Source: CADCVW01 sp035644935 (lineage in GTDB: Bacteria > Pseudomonadota > Alphaproteobacteria > Sphingomonadales > Sphingomonadaceae). From it: DNA of 64,000 nucleotides. Position 1 is the first letter of the stretch. Each line of letters begins with the position of its first letter. Positions 51,206-61,034 of the stretch are shown in pieces. The DNA lies in the NCBI GenBank assembly GCA_035644935.1, contig DASQNO010000057.1, forward strand, positions 1-64,000, given 5' to 3'. The translations under genes were made by a program, and so were the position numbers. The notes under the pieces were generated by a model that worked only from the letters and a program-made list of their open reading frames with translations, was not told the DNA's origin and did no database searches.

Positions 51206-52637
51206 AGCTGAGGAGGCCGGCGAGCGACTGGTCGTTGTACTCGACATCGGCAAAACGACCGCCAAGCTGACGCTGTGGACGCGTGGCGGCGAACTGGTCT
51301 CACGGGAAACGCGCGCCAATGCGCGGATAGATGCCGGCGCGTACGCCGCCCTTGACGTGGACGGGATCGAAGCCTGGATGGCCGACACTCTGGCCGACTT
51401 CGCCAAACGCGGACGGGTCGGCGCGATCGTGCCTGTGGCGCATGGAGCGGCCGCAGCGATCATCCGAAGCGGCCGGCTGGGCTGCTCGCCGATGGATTAC
51501 GAGGACCCGATAACCGAGGCGGAGCGAGTAGGGTACGACCGAGAACGCGGGTCCTTCAGCGAAACCGGTTCGCCCCCGCTTCCTGACGGCCTTAACCTTG
51601 GGGTGCAGCTGCATCGCCTAGAGCGGTTACATACGGAGCTTCTGAGCGGCGACGCGTTGATCCTTCCTTGGGCGCAATACTGGGCGTGGCGGCTGTCAGG
51701 CGTGGCGGCAACCGAGATTACCAGTCTCGGCTGTCACACCGATCTCTGGAACCCGTTCGCGGGCGCCCCGTCGCGCTTGGCGCGCGCGCGGGGATGGGCC
51801 GACCGCCTTCCGCCGCTTCGCCGCGCCGCTGACGCGCTGGGTCCCATAACGTCCGAGTGGGTCGATCGATGCGGACTGCCGGCCGACGTGCGGATCCATT
51901 GCGGGCTTCATGATACCAACGCCGCGCTGCTGGCCGCGCGTGGGTTCTCCGAGATCTCAGGCCAGGAGTCGACGGTGCTGTCGACAGGCACATGGTTCGT
52001 TGCAATGCGCTCGCTGGGTCATGAGCGGGCCAATGACTCATCAGTCCTGTCCGAGGCGCGCGACTGCCTCGTCAACGTCGATGTCTCCGGCAAACGCGTG
52101 CCGTCCGCGCGCTTCATGGGCGGGCGTGAGATCGAGACGCTGACCGGCTTTGACGTGCGCCGCATCGACATCGCGCCCGATCAGCCCGCGCTGCTTGCCG
52201 CTGCCCGCACCGTTCTGGCGGGCGGCGCGCGCGTGCTGCCTACGTTTGCGCCCGGCTGTGGGCCGTTCTCGGGTCGTCGGGGCCAGTGGATCGACATGCC
52301 CCTGGACAATGCCGAGCACCGAGCGGCGGTCTCACTCTACGCGGCGCTTGTGGCCGACGCATCTCTCGACCTGATCGGCGCGCGCGAACGGGTGCTGGTC
52401 GAAGGGCGCTTCGCCGATGCGGACGTGTTCGTGCGTGCGCTGGCCGCGCTTCGACCGAATGATGTCACCTACCGATCGCATGCGCACAACGGCGTGCCGT
52501 TCGGCGCGCTTCGGTTGCTCGATCCGACACTGAAGCCCCCATCCGCGCTTGAGCGGATCGAACCGCTTGACGGTCCGGTGAACGCCTATCGCGATGTGTG
52601 GCGCCGCGACGTCGAGCGAACGGAGTTCGCTGCATGA
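51195..52637 (+). CDS. rhaB: FGGY-family carbohydrate kinase (rhamnulokinase)
   Basis: This 480-residue protein has the FGGY N-terminal ATPase-fold (VVVLDIGKTTAKLTLW), HCGLHDTNAALLAARGF, a phosphate motif VLSTGTWFVAM, and a C-terminal FGGY half (VLVEGRFADADVFVRAL). Context makes it the rhamnulokinase that phosphorylates L-rhamnulose. The proposed ATG at 51195 falls inside an operator-like repeat, so the start could be downstream (for example GTG at 51231 region). The stop overlaps the next gene by 4 nt. Confidence 0.9.
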   Translation: MIDKAEEAGERLVVVLDIGKTTAKLTLWTRGGELVSRETRANARIDAGAYAALDVDGIEAWMADTLADFAKRGRVGAIVPVAHGAAAAIIRSGRLGCSPMDYEDPITEAERVGYDRERGSFSETGSPPLPDGLNLGVQLHRLERLHTELLSGDALILPWAQYWAWRLSGVAATEITSLGCHTDLWNPFAGAPSRLARARGWADRLPPLRRAADALGPITSEWVDRCGLPADVRIHCGLHDTNAALLAARGFSEISGQESTVLSTGTWFVAMRSLGHERANDSSVLSEARDCLVNVDVSGKRVPSARFMGGREIETLTGFDVRRIDIAPDQPALLAAARTVLAGGARVLPTFAPGCGPFSGRRGQWIDMPLDNAEHRAAVSLYAALVADASLDLIGARERVLVEGRFADADVFVRALAALRPNDVTYRSHAHNGVPFGALRLLDPTLKPPSALERIEPLDGPVNAYRDVWRRDVERTEFAA

Positions 52638-53794
52638 AGGCGGCCTCCGTGCTCGATTTCCGGGAGTTGGCGAGACGCCGCCTGCCGCACTTCCTGTTCG
52701 AGTATATTGATGGAGGCAGCTACGCCGAAGTGACGCTGCGGCGAAACATCACGGATTTGGAAGCAATCGCGCTGCGCCAACGCGTGCTCAACGACGTGTC
52801 CACGCTCGATCTGACGACGGACCTGTTCGGACAGACGCTCGCCATGCCCGTGGCGCTCGCTCCGATCGGGCTTGCCGGCATGAACGCACGGCGCGGCGAG
52901 GTGCAAGCGGCGCGCGCCGCGCACGCCGCAGGCATCCCCTTCTGCCTGTCAACCGTGTCCGCCTGCCCGTTAAATGAAGTTGCGGCGGCGGGGGCGAACC
53001 CGTTCTGGTTCCAGCTCTACATGATTCGCGACCGCGGGTTCATGCGAGACCTGATGGGTCAGGCGAAGGCGCATGGCTGCTCGGCGCTTGTGTTCACCGT
53101 CGACATGCCCGTGCCGGGGTCGCGTTACCGCGATATACGCTCGGGGCTCGCCGGGGCGCCGGGTGTGCGCGGCGCGGCGTGGCGAATGTTGCAGGGCGCG
53201 ATGCGGCCGCATTGGGCCTGGAACGTCGGCATTCACGGTCGCCCGCACAGCCTTGGCAACGTGGCGCCCGTGCTGGGCAAGAATAGCGGGCTTGAAGATT
53301 TCTTCGGCTGGATGCGTGACAATTTCGACCCGTCGGCATCCTGGCGTGACGTCGAGTTCATTCGGTCGGAATGGCCGGGGCCGCTGATCGTCAAGGGCGT
53401 GCTGGATCCGGAGGATGCGCGGGAAGCAGCCAAGCTCGGCGCTGACGGCATCGTCGTGTCCAACCATGGCGGGCGGCAACTGGACGGCGTGCCCTCGACC
53501 GCGCGCGCGCTGCCGCCGATTGTCGATGCGGTGGGCGGTGCGATCACTGTGATGGCGGATGGTGGCGTCCGCTCCGGGCTTGACATCGTTCGGATGCTCG
53601 CTTTGGGAGCCAAGGTCGTGCTCCTCGGCCGCGCATGGGCCTACGCGCTGGCCGGCGGCGGCGAGGTTGGCGTGCGCCACATGCTCCGGCTCGTCGAGGC
53701 AGAAATGCGCGTTGCCATGGCGCTGACGGGTTCCACCAGCATCGACCGGATCACATCGGACATCTTGGTCCGCGACGGGCTCGGACATGCTTGA
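52634..53794 (+). CDS. lldD: FMN-dependent L-lactate dehydrogenase (LldD family)
   Basis: This 386-residue protein belongs to the FMN-dependent alpha-hydroxyacid dehydrogenases: LPHFLFEYIDGGSYAEVT, PVALAPIGLAGMNA and SNHGGRQLDGVPS (catalytic His about 277) with the FMN phosphate site LDIVRMLALGAKVVLLGR. It would oxidise L-lactate, made from lactaldehyde, to pyruvate at the membrane. It overlaps the kinase stop by 4 nt (ATGA). Confidence 0.9.
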   Translation: MKAASVLDFRELARRRLPHFLFEYIDGGSYAEVTLRRNITDLEAIALRQRVLNDVSTLDLTTDLFGQTLAMPVALAPIGLAGMNARRGEVQAARAAHAAGIPFCLSTVSACPLNEVAAAGANPFWFQLYMIRDRGFMRDLMGQAKAHGCSALVFTVDMPVPGSRYRDIRSGLAGAPGVRGAAWRMLQGAMRPHWAWNVGIHGRPHSLGNVAPVLGKNSGLEDFFGWMRDNFDPSASWRDVEFIRSEWPGPLIVKGVLDPEDAREAAKLGADGIVVSNHGGRQLDGVPSTARALPPIVDAVGGAITVMADGGVRSGLDIVRMLALGAKVVLLGRAWAYALAGGGEVGVRHMLRLVEAEMRVAMALTGSTSIDRITSDILVRDGLGHA

Positions 53795-53897
53795 TGCCGC
53801 CCTAAACCGAGCCCTAGCGATCGCTCGATGAGGCGGGCTGGCGCACCTGGGAAATCACTCTCGCACTCGAAGCCGACTAATCTGGAGGAAGTGTCTG

Positions 53898-56408
53898 ATG
53901 CGCAATCGTGCACCATTTGTATGGACGCCGGAGCAGCCGGTCGACCCGGAAGGCTTTCTTGCCGGAATGAAGGGGTTGCCCGCACGCGACGATGGACGGA
54001 ACCGATGGTTTTTATTCCGCGTCGAGGTGGAATTCAAAGACGTGCCAGGATCGGCACCCGTCGCCGTCACATGTGATGGGCGCTACCAGCTGTTCGTCAA
54101 TGGCGTGCGCGCGGGGCGGGGCCCGGTGCGGTCGAGCCCGATGTCGCAGAAATTCGATGCGTACGATCTTGCGCCGTATCTTCGAACGGGCCCGAATGTC
54201 GTCGCTGCGATCGTGCATGCGCTGGGCGTCGACACGGCCTGGTACGAGAGCGTCAAGGGCATGTGGCGACCGACGTTCGGTGACGGAGGTTGGTGGCTGG
54301 AAGGGAAGGGCGATGCCACTCCGCTGTCGACGGGTACCGACTGGCGGGTACTGCGCTCCGATGCGTGGGAGGAGCGGACCGAGCGAATGAACTCGGGTCT
54401 CGGGTTTGTGGAATGGCTGGATGCACGCCGGCTCCCGCAGTGCTGGACCGAGCCGGGCTTCGACGACAGGTCGTGGCTGCCGGTGCAAGTGCTTCACCGC
54501 GACGGCGGGGGCCCCGACCAGTATTTTGGCGGCATTGATGTGGAGCCTTTTCCCATTCTGTTGCCCAACCCGCTTCCGCCGCTTGCCGAGACGCACAAGC
54601 GGCCGGAACGTGCATTCGACGCGCGCGTCGTGGAGATCAGGAGCGATCTCCCAGTCCATCGCCAGCTCTACGAGGAGCCCTTGCTTGCCGGCGATCCGTT
54701 GGTTGATCGCGGGGAAGCGGGTCTGCGCGTACGTACCGAGCCGAACCGCGGGGTCACATTGCTGTACCGGTTCGATCGGCTGCTGACGGGGTATCCCTTC
54801 ATCGAAGTGGAAGCTGTGGGCGGCGAGGAGATCGACATTGCGGTGGCCGAGCGATTGCCGGACGAATATGAACGAGGCGTTGGGGCCGAGCCTCGCATTG
54901 TGCCCGCACCGGTGCTGGGTCACGACGCGCATGTCGCCCGCTATGTCTGCCGTCCGGGGCCACAGCGGTTCGAACGCTTCGAATGGTCGGCTATTCGATG
55001 GATGCAAGTGACGATCCGCAGTGCAGCCGCAGGCCTGTCCGTTCGCGATCTCGGATGCGTATTTACTCATTATCCGACCCAAGATGGCGGCGCGTTTACC
55101 TGCGACGACTCTTTCCTGGACCGCTTATGGGTAACCGGGCGCGACACGTTGCGCTTGTGCATGCACGACGCCTGGGAGGACTGCCCGAGCCGCGAGCAGC
55201 GTCAGTGGTTAGGAGATGTCACTGTCGAGCATTTGGCGGGGCAGGCCGCGTTCGGTCCGTCCGCCGACCCACTCACCGCGAAGTACCTGATGGACGTCGC
55301 GGACTCTCAGCGGCCGGACGGGCTGACGCAGATGTTCGCGCCGGGCGATCACAAGACAGACGCCCTTCTGATCCCCGACTGGACCTTGCAATGGGTGCTG
55401 ACCGCGGGCGACTACTTGCGCTACACGGGTGATCTTGCAGGCGTTGAAGCGGTATTCCCGGCGATCGAGCGTGCGCTTGCCTGGTTCGAGCGCCTGCGCA
55501 CAAGCGACAGGCTGGTCGCCGATCTCCCGTATTGGCATTTCATGGACTGGGCGGCTGTTGGGCGTAAGGGCGAGGCCGCGACGCTGAACGCGCAGCTCGT
55601 CGGCGCGCTTGATACCGCCGCCCGATTAGCGGATGCGCTGGAGTATGGCCGGGCCGCTGCGAGATACCGAGGCCGTATCGCCGAGATGAGAGCCGCTTTG
55701 GAACGGCACTGGGACCCGCGGCGCGGCGCCTATGTCGACATCGTCGACCCGTCATCCGGCCGGCAGGACCTTCGCATGAGTCAGCATGCTAATGCCGCCA
55801 TGATCCTGTGGGGCGGCGCTCCTCCTGAGCGCTGGCCGAGCATGGTCGCGCGCATCACCGATCCCGCGCGCCTCACCTTCACTCCGGGACCACCGATCGC
55901 CCCCGAGGGCGAGGTGCTGGACGCCGAGAACGGGGTCGTGCTGGCGAACACCTTCTATAGCCACTTCGTTTACTCAGCGCTCGCCAGGGCGGGCAGGGTC
56001 GATCTCGCACTTCAGGGAATGCGCGAGCGCTACGGTCCTATGCTCGAGTGCGGGGCGGACACCCTGTGGGAGAGTTTCGACCCAACAGCGAGCCTTTGCC
56101 ACGGCTTCTCCGCGTCCCCGACGCATCAGCTGACCAGCCATGTGCTGGGCCTTGCGCCCGGCGCGGACGGGTGGCGTACTCTTGCCTTCGGCCCGGATTT
56201 GGCCGGACTGGAGCACGCCCAAGGCAGCGTGGAGACGATGCGCGGCACCGTCTCGGTGGAACTTGCGAAGGATGGTGCAGGGGCAATCGACGTAGAGCTC
56301 ACATTACCGGACGATGTCACGGCAATCATCGACGAGGCGCGCTTCCGGACCGACACCGCGCGTCTTACGGGCGGCGCGACGCACAGGATCAAGCTCGTGC
56401 CGCTCTGA
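53898..56408 (+). CDS. GH78 alpha-L-rhamnosidase
   Basis: This 836-residue protein has an N-terminal beta-rich domain and an (alpha/alpha)6 catalytic barrel from about 400. DAWEDCPSREQRQWLGD (about 424-440) matches the GH78 acid motif, with Glu in REQRQW as the likely general acid, and YLMDVADSQRPDGLTQMF follows. GGAGG lies just before the ATG. No signal peptide is seen, so it probably acts in the cytoplasm on imported rhamnosides. It lies 103 nt after lldD in the same direction. Confidence 0.9.
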   Translation: MRNRAPFVWTPEQPVDPEGFLAGMKGLPARDDGRNRWFLFRVEVEFKDVPGSAPVAVTCDGRYQLFVNGVRAGRGPVRSSPMSQKFDAYDLAPYLRTGPNVVAAIVHALGVDTAWYESVKGMWRPTFGDGGWWLEGKGDATPLSTGTDWRVLRSDAWEERTERMNSGLGFVEWLDARRLPQCWTEPGFDDRSWLPVQVLHRDGGGPDQYFGGIDVEPFPILLPNPLPPLAETHKRPERAFDARVVEIRSDLPVHRQLYEEPLLAGDPLVDRGEAGLRVRTEPNRGVTLLYRFDRLLTGYPFIEVEAVGGEEIDIAVAERLPDEYERGVGAEPRIVPAPVLGHDAHVARYVCRPGPQRFERFEWSAIRWMQVTIRSAAAGLSVRDLGCVFTHYPTQDGGAFTCDDSFLDRLWVTGRDTLRLCMHDAWEDCPSREQRQWLGDVTVEHLAGQAAFGPSADPLTAKYLMDVADSQRPDGLTQMFAPGDHKTDALLIPDWTLQWVLTAGDYLRYTGDLAGVEAVFPAIERALAWFERLRTSDRLVADLPYWHFMDWAAVGRKGEAATLNAQLVGALDTAARLADALEYGRAAARYRGRIAEMRAALERHWDPRRGAYVDIVDPSSGRQDLRMSQHANAAMILWGGAPPERWPSMVARITDPARLTFTPGPPIAPEGEVLDAENGVVLANTFYSHFVYSALARAGRVDLALQGMRERYGPMLECGADTLWESFDPTASLCHGFSASPTHQLTSHVLGLAPGADGWRTLAFGPDLAGLEHAQGSVETMRGTVSVELAKDGAGAIDVELTLPDDVTAIIDEARFRTDTARLTGGATHRIKLVPL

Positions 56409-56460
56409 CAGCGTGCCTATTGCTTGGCCAGAGCCCGCATTGAGCCTAGGCGATCGAAAT

Positions 56461-57225
56461 ATGCACAAGGTCGAACGGCACCGACACATCCTCGCGCGCT
56501 TGGGCGATGAACCCTTCCTTTCGGTGGTGACGCTCGCGAAGGAGCTGTCGACCTCGCCAGTGACAATTCGACGGGATCTAACCGAACTCGCTTCTTCGGG
56601 ACGCTTGAACCGCGTTCACGGTGGCGCCGAGACGGACCCCACCGGGCGCGGCACACTGCAGGGCGAGACGTTCAAGCGCAATCTCACCCGCAACGTCGCG
56701 CCCAAACGCGCCATTGCGAAGGCCGCGGCCGCGATGTGCCGACGAGGCGACAGCATCATCGTCGACGGCGGGACCACGACGTTTCAGATGAGCCGCTACC
56801 TCAAGGGTCTTGATCTACAGGTTCTGACCAACTCGCTTCATATTGTGCGATCGCTGATCGACGATCCTGCGATCCGGCTTGTCGTTCCCGCCGGCCAGGT
56901 TTTCCGCGAGCAGAATATCATCTTGTCACCGTTCGAGGAGGACGGCCTTACCGACTACGTAGCGTCGACAATGTTCATGGGCGCGGAGGCGGTCACCGCG
57001 TCCGGCATTCAGCAGTCGGATCCTCTGCTCGTCCACGCCGAGCACCGCTTTCTACGGCATGCCAAGAAGCTGATCATCATGGCCGACTCGAGCAAATTTG
57101 AAGCCGGAGGAAGCCTTCTGTTCTGCCCCTTGTCCGAAGTCGACGTGATCATCAGCGACCGGGCGCTGCCTGAAGCGCGGCGCGACATGATCCTCGAGGC
57201 TGGTGTCGAACTGGTGATCGCCTGA
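56461..57225 (+). CDS. DeoR-family transcriptional regulator
   Basis: This 254-residue protein has an N-terminal helix-turn-helix (RHRHILARLGDEPFLSVVTLA, STSPVTIRRDLTELAS) and a DeoR sugar-phosphate-binding C-terminal domain (DSIIVDGGTTTFQMSRYL, VLTNSLHIVRSL, FMGAEAVTASG). It probably represses the rhamnose genes and is released by a phosphorylated intermediate. The ATG at 56461 begins the domain. Confidence 0.93.
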   Translation: MHKVERHRHILARLGDEPFLSVVTLAKELSTSPVTIRRDLTELASSGRLNRVHGGAETDPTGRGTLQGETFKRNLTRNVAPKRAIAKAAAAMCRRGDSIIVDGGTTTFQMSRYLKGLDLQVLTNSLHIVRSLIDDPAIRLVVPAGQVFREQNIILSPFEEDGLTDYVASTMFMGAEAVTASGIQQSDPLLVHAEHRFLRHAKKLIIMADSSKFEAGGSLLFCPLSEVDVIISDRALPEARRDMILEAGVELVIA

Positions 57226-57280
57226 TCGCTGCTGCCAACCGAAACGGGCGTAAGTTCACGACTGATCGTTTTTGGTTGAT

Positions 57281-57295
57281 TGTGTTCGAAAGATC
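57281..57295. promoter_or_regulatory. Candidate DeoR operator upstream of TonB receptor
   Basis: TGTGTTCGAAAGATC at 57281-57295 shares TGTTCGA(T/A)A with the rhaD-kinase operator at 51176. It lies 33 nt before the TonB receptor start, where a repressor site is expected. The regulator is probably the DeoR protein encoded just upstream. Confidence 0.4.
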
Positions 57296-57327
57296 AGTTC
57301 TATTCTCCTCAAAATAAACGAGGGGAA

Positions 57328-59721
57328 ATGAAGATGAAGCTCACGCTCTTCGCTGCCGGCCTCCTGTCGACGGTAGCTGCTCCGGCCTTGGCTCAAGCCA
57401 GCTTGGAACCGGCAAGCGCTGCAGTGACGCAATCGGCACCCGGCACCGGTGATCCGGACAACGACATAGGCATCGAAGAAATCGTCGTTACGGCGCAACG
57501 CCGTGCACAGCTGTTATCGGAGGTTCCAATCGCGATCACCGCCATCACCGGCGAGAGCTTCGAAAACCAAGGGTTTGACACGGTCGAAGACCTTGTCGGC
57601 ACCGTTCCATCGCTGACTTTTGGTTCCTCCGCCACCGCTCGCGGCGAGGGGCTCGTGATCCGCGGCTTTGGCACGACCAGCTTCTCGGACGCTGCTGAAG
57701 GTGCGGTCGGAATCGTCATCGACGGCGTGACCTTGGGCCGACAGGCATCAGGTCTTATCGATCTTATCGACGTCGAGCGGATCGAGGTTTTACGCGGACC
57801 CCAAGGCACGCTCTTTGGGAAGAATGCTTCCGCTGGGCTCATCAACATCGTCACGCGGAGACCGAGCAACGAGTTCGAGGCGGACGCGCGTGCCAGTTAC
57901 GGAACGCAAGACGAATTGAGACTGGCGGCGTCGATCTCGGGCCCGCTTGCGGGCGACGCGGCCGGCTTCCGCCTGACAGGGTTTCGCAGCACCCGTGACG
58001 GCATGCTGCGTCAGTTCAATCCCGCTTTCAATAAGAAGCGCGTTAACGATGAAGACCAGTGGGGAGTGCGCGGCAAGCTGGAGTTCAAGCCGAACGACCG
58101 CCTGAACATGCTACTGATCGGCGAGTATCAGAAACAGGACGTGCTTTGCTGCAACTGGACGCGACGGACGCTTTCGCCAGCGGCAGCGGGGGCATTGTCG
58201 GTCCTCGAGCGAACTGCGCTCGCCGGCTTCTATACGCCAGGCCCGTCGAACCGGGACGTAGCGCTCACCATCCGCTCGAACTTCCAGAAGAGCGAAACCT
58301 ATGCAGGGACGCTGGACGCGTCTTTCGACCTTGGCGCCGCGACGTTCCGGTCCATCACGGGCTATCGCCGCTTCGACATCTCAGAGGGCAATAAGACGGA
58401 TCAGCTGCCTGTCTCCTTCTTCGATCTGGCGGCGACCGATTCTGAAATCGAGCAACTGAGCCAGGAACTGCAGCTCATCTCGTCGGGCGATGGGCCATTC
58501 GAGTATACGCTTGGGCTGTTCTTCTTCCGCTTGGACGTCGATTCGGTGCAACGCCAGGAAGCGAGCTTCTCGACCATCCCCGGTGTTGGCAACGTGCCGG
58601 GACCCCTCGTGCCTATTCTCCTCGGGCCTGGCGCAGCCGCGGCTTTCCCGCCGAGCACGCGCGTGAACATACAAAATCAGGCCCAGCGTACCACGAATTA
58701 CGCGGCTTACGGGCAGATAAGCTATGAGTTCACTCCGAAGTTTACCGCCGTGCTTGGCGCGCGCTTGCTGCGCGAATCCCTCGATGTTCGTTTCGATCGC
58801 TCCGGGGGCCTGCCCCTCGGCGCGTTTGGCCAACGCATACCGCTTGTTGATCCGGATGCGATCACGGACACGGCGCTGACGTGGACGGGCAGCTTGCGTT
58901 ACGAGTTCACAGACGGCGTAAGCGCCTATGCAACCTACAGTCGGGGCTACAAGGGCCGCGCCTATGATCTAAACGCCGGAAGTCCGGTTGCGCTGGTCAA
59001 CGGGGTGTACATCTTCGAGGCGCTCGATCCCGAACAGGTGGACAATTACGAGCTGGGAGTCCGTTCGCGCCTGTTCGGTCGCCGGCTGCAAGTGAACCTC
59101 ACCGCCTTCAACACGGACGTCAAGGATTACCAGGCTGCGGCGCAACGGACGGACGGCGTACCGGGCTTCGTGCTCAACAATGTGGGCCGCTTCCGGACCC
59201 GCGGCGTGGAGGTCGAGTTGGTGGCCCGACCGATCCGCGGGTTCGAGGTGGGTGGAAACCTGTCGATCCTGGACGCCGAGTATCGGTCCTATCCGCGCGG
59301 TGAATGCCCCAACCCGTTTGTCGCCAACCGGCCGGCCAGTTGCGTGGCGTCGGGTTTTCAGGACTTATCCGGGCGCCAGGCGGCTAACGCTCCCGACTTT
59401 TCGGGCGCCGTGTACGCGCAAGCGACTTTGCCGCTAGGAGGTGGCTTCGACATTGTGGGCTGGGGACAGGTGACGTTCCGCACCGACACGCTTTATTCGC
59501 TGACTCAGGATCCGAACACGATCCAGGAAGGCTACGAGCTCGTGAACGGCCGACTGACGCTTCGTTCGGACAAGGGCTTCGAGGTCGCCTTGTGGGGCCG
59601 CAACCTTTTCGACGTCGATTACGCGGAGTCGATCTTCTCCACTCCGGTCTTCAGCGGCGGTTACTCGCAGTTCATCGCGCGTGGCCGGCAGGTCGACGTC
59701 GAGGCGCGAGTGCGTTTCTGA
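57328..59721 (+). CDS. TonB-dependent receptor
   Basis: This 797-residue outer-membrane protein has a signal peptide (MKMKLTLFAAGLLSTVAAPA), a plug domain with EEIVVTAQRRAQLLSEVPIA (TonB box region), ERIEVLRGPQGTLFGKNASAG, and a C-terminal beta barrel ending in a terminal Phe (VEARVRF). It probably imports rhamnosides or rhamnogalacturonan fragments. The ATG at 57328 has GAGGGGA upstream. The following symporter overlaps its stop. Confidence 0.94.
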   Translation: MKMKLTLFAAGLLSTVAAPALAQASLEPASAAVTQSAPGTGDPDNDIGIEEIVVTAQRRAQLLSEVPIAITAITGESFENQGFDTVEDLVGTVPSLTFGSSATARGEGLVIRGFGTTSFSDAAEGAVGIVIDGVTLGRQASGLIDLIDVERIEVLRGPQGTLFGKNASAGLINIVTRRPSNEFEADARASYGTQDELRLAASISGPLAGDAAGFRLTGFRSTRDGMLRQFNPAFNKKRVNDEDQWGVRGKLEFKPNDRLNMLLIGEYQKQDVLCCNWTRRTLSPAAAGALSVLERTALAGFYTPGPSNRDVALTIRSNFQKSETYAGTLDASFDLGAATFRSITGYRRFDISEGNKTDQLPVSFFDLAATDSEIEQLSQELQLISSGDGPFEYTLGLFFFRLDVDSVQRQEASFSTIPGVGNVPGPLVPILLGPGAAAAFPPSTRVNIQNQAQRTTNYAAYGQISYEFTPKFTAVLGARLLRESLDVRFDRSGGLPLGAFGQRIPLVDPDAITDTALTWTGSLRYEFTDGVSAYATYSRGYKGRAYDLNAGSPVALVNGVYIFEALDPEQVDNYELGVRSRLFGRRLQVNLTAFNTDVKDYQAAAQRTDGVPGFVLNNVGRFRTRGVEVELVARPIRGFEVGGNLSILDAEYRSYPRGECPNPFVANRPASCVASGFQDLSGRQAANAPDFSGAVYAQATLPLGGGFDIVGWGQVTFRTDTLYSLTQDPNTIQEGYELVNGRLTLRSDKGFEVALWGRNLFDVDYAESIFSTPVFSGGYSQFIARGRQVDVEARVRF

Positions 59722-61034
59722 TGGGGCGGGAGGCACGGCTTCCGTTTCGTCGACTTGCTCTGTTCGCGCTGCCGGCGATCCCGGCGGCGGCTATAAGCTT
59801 TCCGATCGGCGCGTATCTTCCGCCCTTTTACGCCGCCGCGACCGGAATGGACCTTGCAACTCTCGGCGCGGTGTTCATGCTGGCCCGATTGGGGGATCTC
59901 CTGATCGATCCCGCGATGGGCGCTCTGAGCGACCGCACGCGATCACGCTGGGGCCGCCGCAAACCCTGGCTAGCGGCCGGAGCTCCAATCCTAATGGTCG
60001 GCGCGTGGCTTCTGTTCTTCCCGCCGGCTGACGCGGGCATCGGCTGGCTCGCCGGGGCGCTTGCGGTCGTTTACCTTGGCTACACGATGCTGACGATCAC
60101 GCAGTACGCCTGGGCTGCCGATCTTTCCGATGATTATCATGAACGTTCGCGTCTTCAGGGAGCCGTGGTGATCGCCAGTATTGCCGGCCTATTGTCAGCG
60201 ATGTTGCTTCCCGCTCTCGTTGAGGGCTCGGCCGCGGATCCGCTGACGGCCAGAGTGGAGGCAATTGGCTGGTATGCGCTGGTCTTGACCTTGCCAGCGG
60301 TCATGCTCGCATGTGCGGCCGTACCTGCGGGAACGGCGGAGGGAGGCGTAGAGGCAAGCTTGCTGGACGCGACGCGCCGGCTGCTGCGACGGCCGGAATT
60401 CGTACGGCTGCTTCTCGCCGACTTCATTCAGGGCGTGGCAGGCGGGCTGCTCCTGTCCGGGTTCCTGTTCACCGCCGCGAGCTATTGGAAGCTTGGAGAT
60501 CGCTCTGCGCTTCTTCTGCTCGTGTTTATGGCTTCGGGCGTGGTGTGCGTTCCCATTTGGCTTCGCTTCGCCCGCACCATGGCGAAGAACAGCGCTACGG
60601 CGCTCGCATCGGCAACGACGATCCCCTTCATTGTCGCGTTGTTCTTCGTGCCCCCTGGTAACCTCCTCCTGGTCGCGTTGCTCATGGTGGGTTTCGGGTC
60701 GACCATGGGAGTTTGGATCTTCTTGACACGCTCCATGGTCGCGGACCTCGACGAACTGGAATTTCGCGCGTCGGGCCGCCGCCAAGCTGGCACTGCTTTC
60801 GCCTTGGTGACGTTGTCGACCAAGCTGGGCGGTGCCCTCGCGGTAGGTTTAAGCTTTTGGGTATTTCAGATGATCGGCTTTGATGCGCGGACGCCCGGCG
60901 CGACCGCGCCCGACATCGCTCTCGGCATCGCAACCGTCACTCTTGGCGGACCCATTCTTGGTCATCTGGCTGTAATTGCATTGATGCGATTCCATCCGGA
61001 CGACCGCGCCCGCCTCGCCGCAACCGCGAGCTAA
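59721..61034 (+). CDS. MFS sugar:cation symporter (GPH family)
   Basis: This 437-residue protein has about 12 hydrophobic segments and the GPH motif DPAMGALSDRTRSRWGRRKPW between segments 2 and 3. It starts with ATG overlapping the TonB receptor stop (TGATG at 59719-59723). It would move the sugar released in the periplasm across the inner membrane, most likely L-rhamnose or a rhamnoside. Confidence 0.9.
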   Translation: MGREARLPFRRLALFALPAIPAAAISFPIGAYLPPFYAAATGMDLATLGAVFMLARLGDLLIDPAMGALSDRTRSRWGRRKPWLAAGAPILMVGAWLLFFPPADAGIGWLAGALAVVYLGYTMLTITQYAWAADLSDDYHERSRLQGAVVIASIAGLLSAMLLPALVEGSAADPLTARVEAIGWYALVLTLPAVMLACAAVPAGTAEGGVEASLLDATRRLLRRPEFVRLLLADFIQGVAGGLLLSGFLFTAASYWKLGDRSALLLLVFMASGVVCVPIWLRFARTMAKNSATALASATTIPFIVALFFVPPGNLLLVALLMVGFGSTMGVWIFLTRSMVADLDELEFRASGRRQAGTAFALVTLSTKLGGALAVGLSFWVFQMIGFDARTPGATAPDIALGIATVTLGGPILGHLAVIALMRFHPDDRARLAATAS

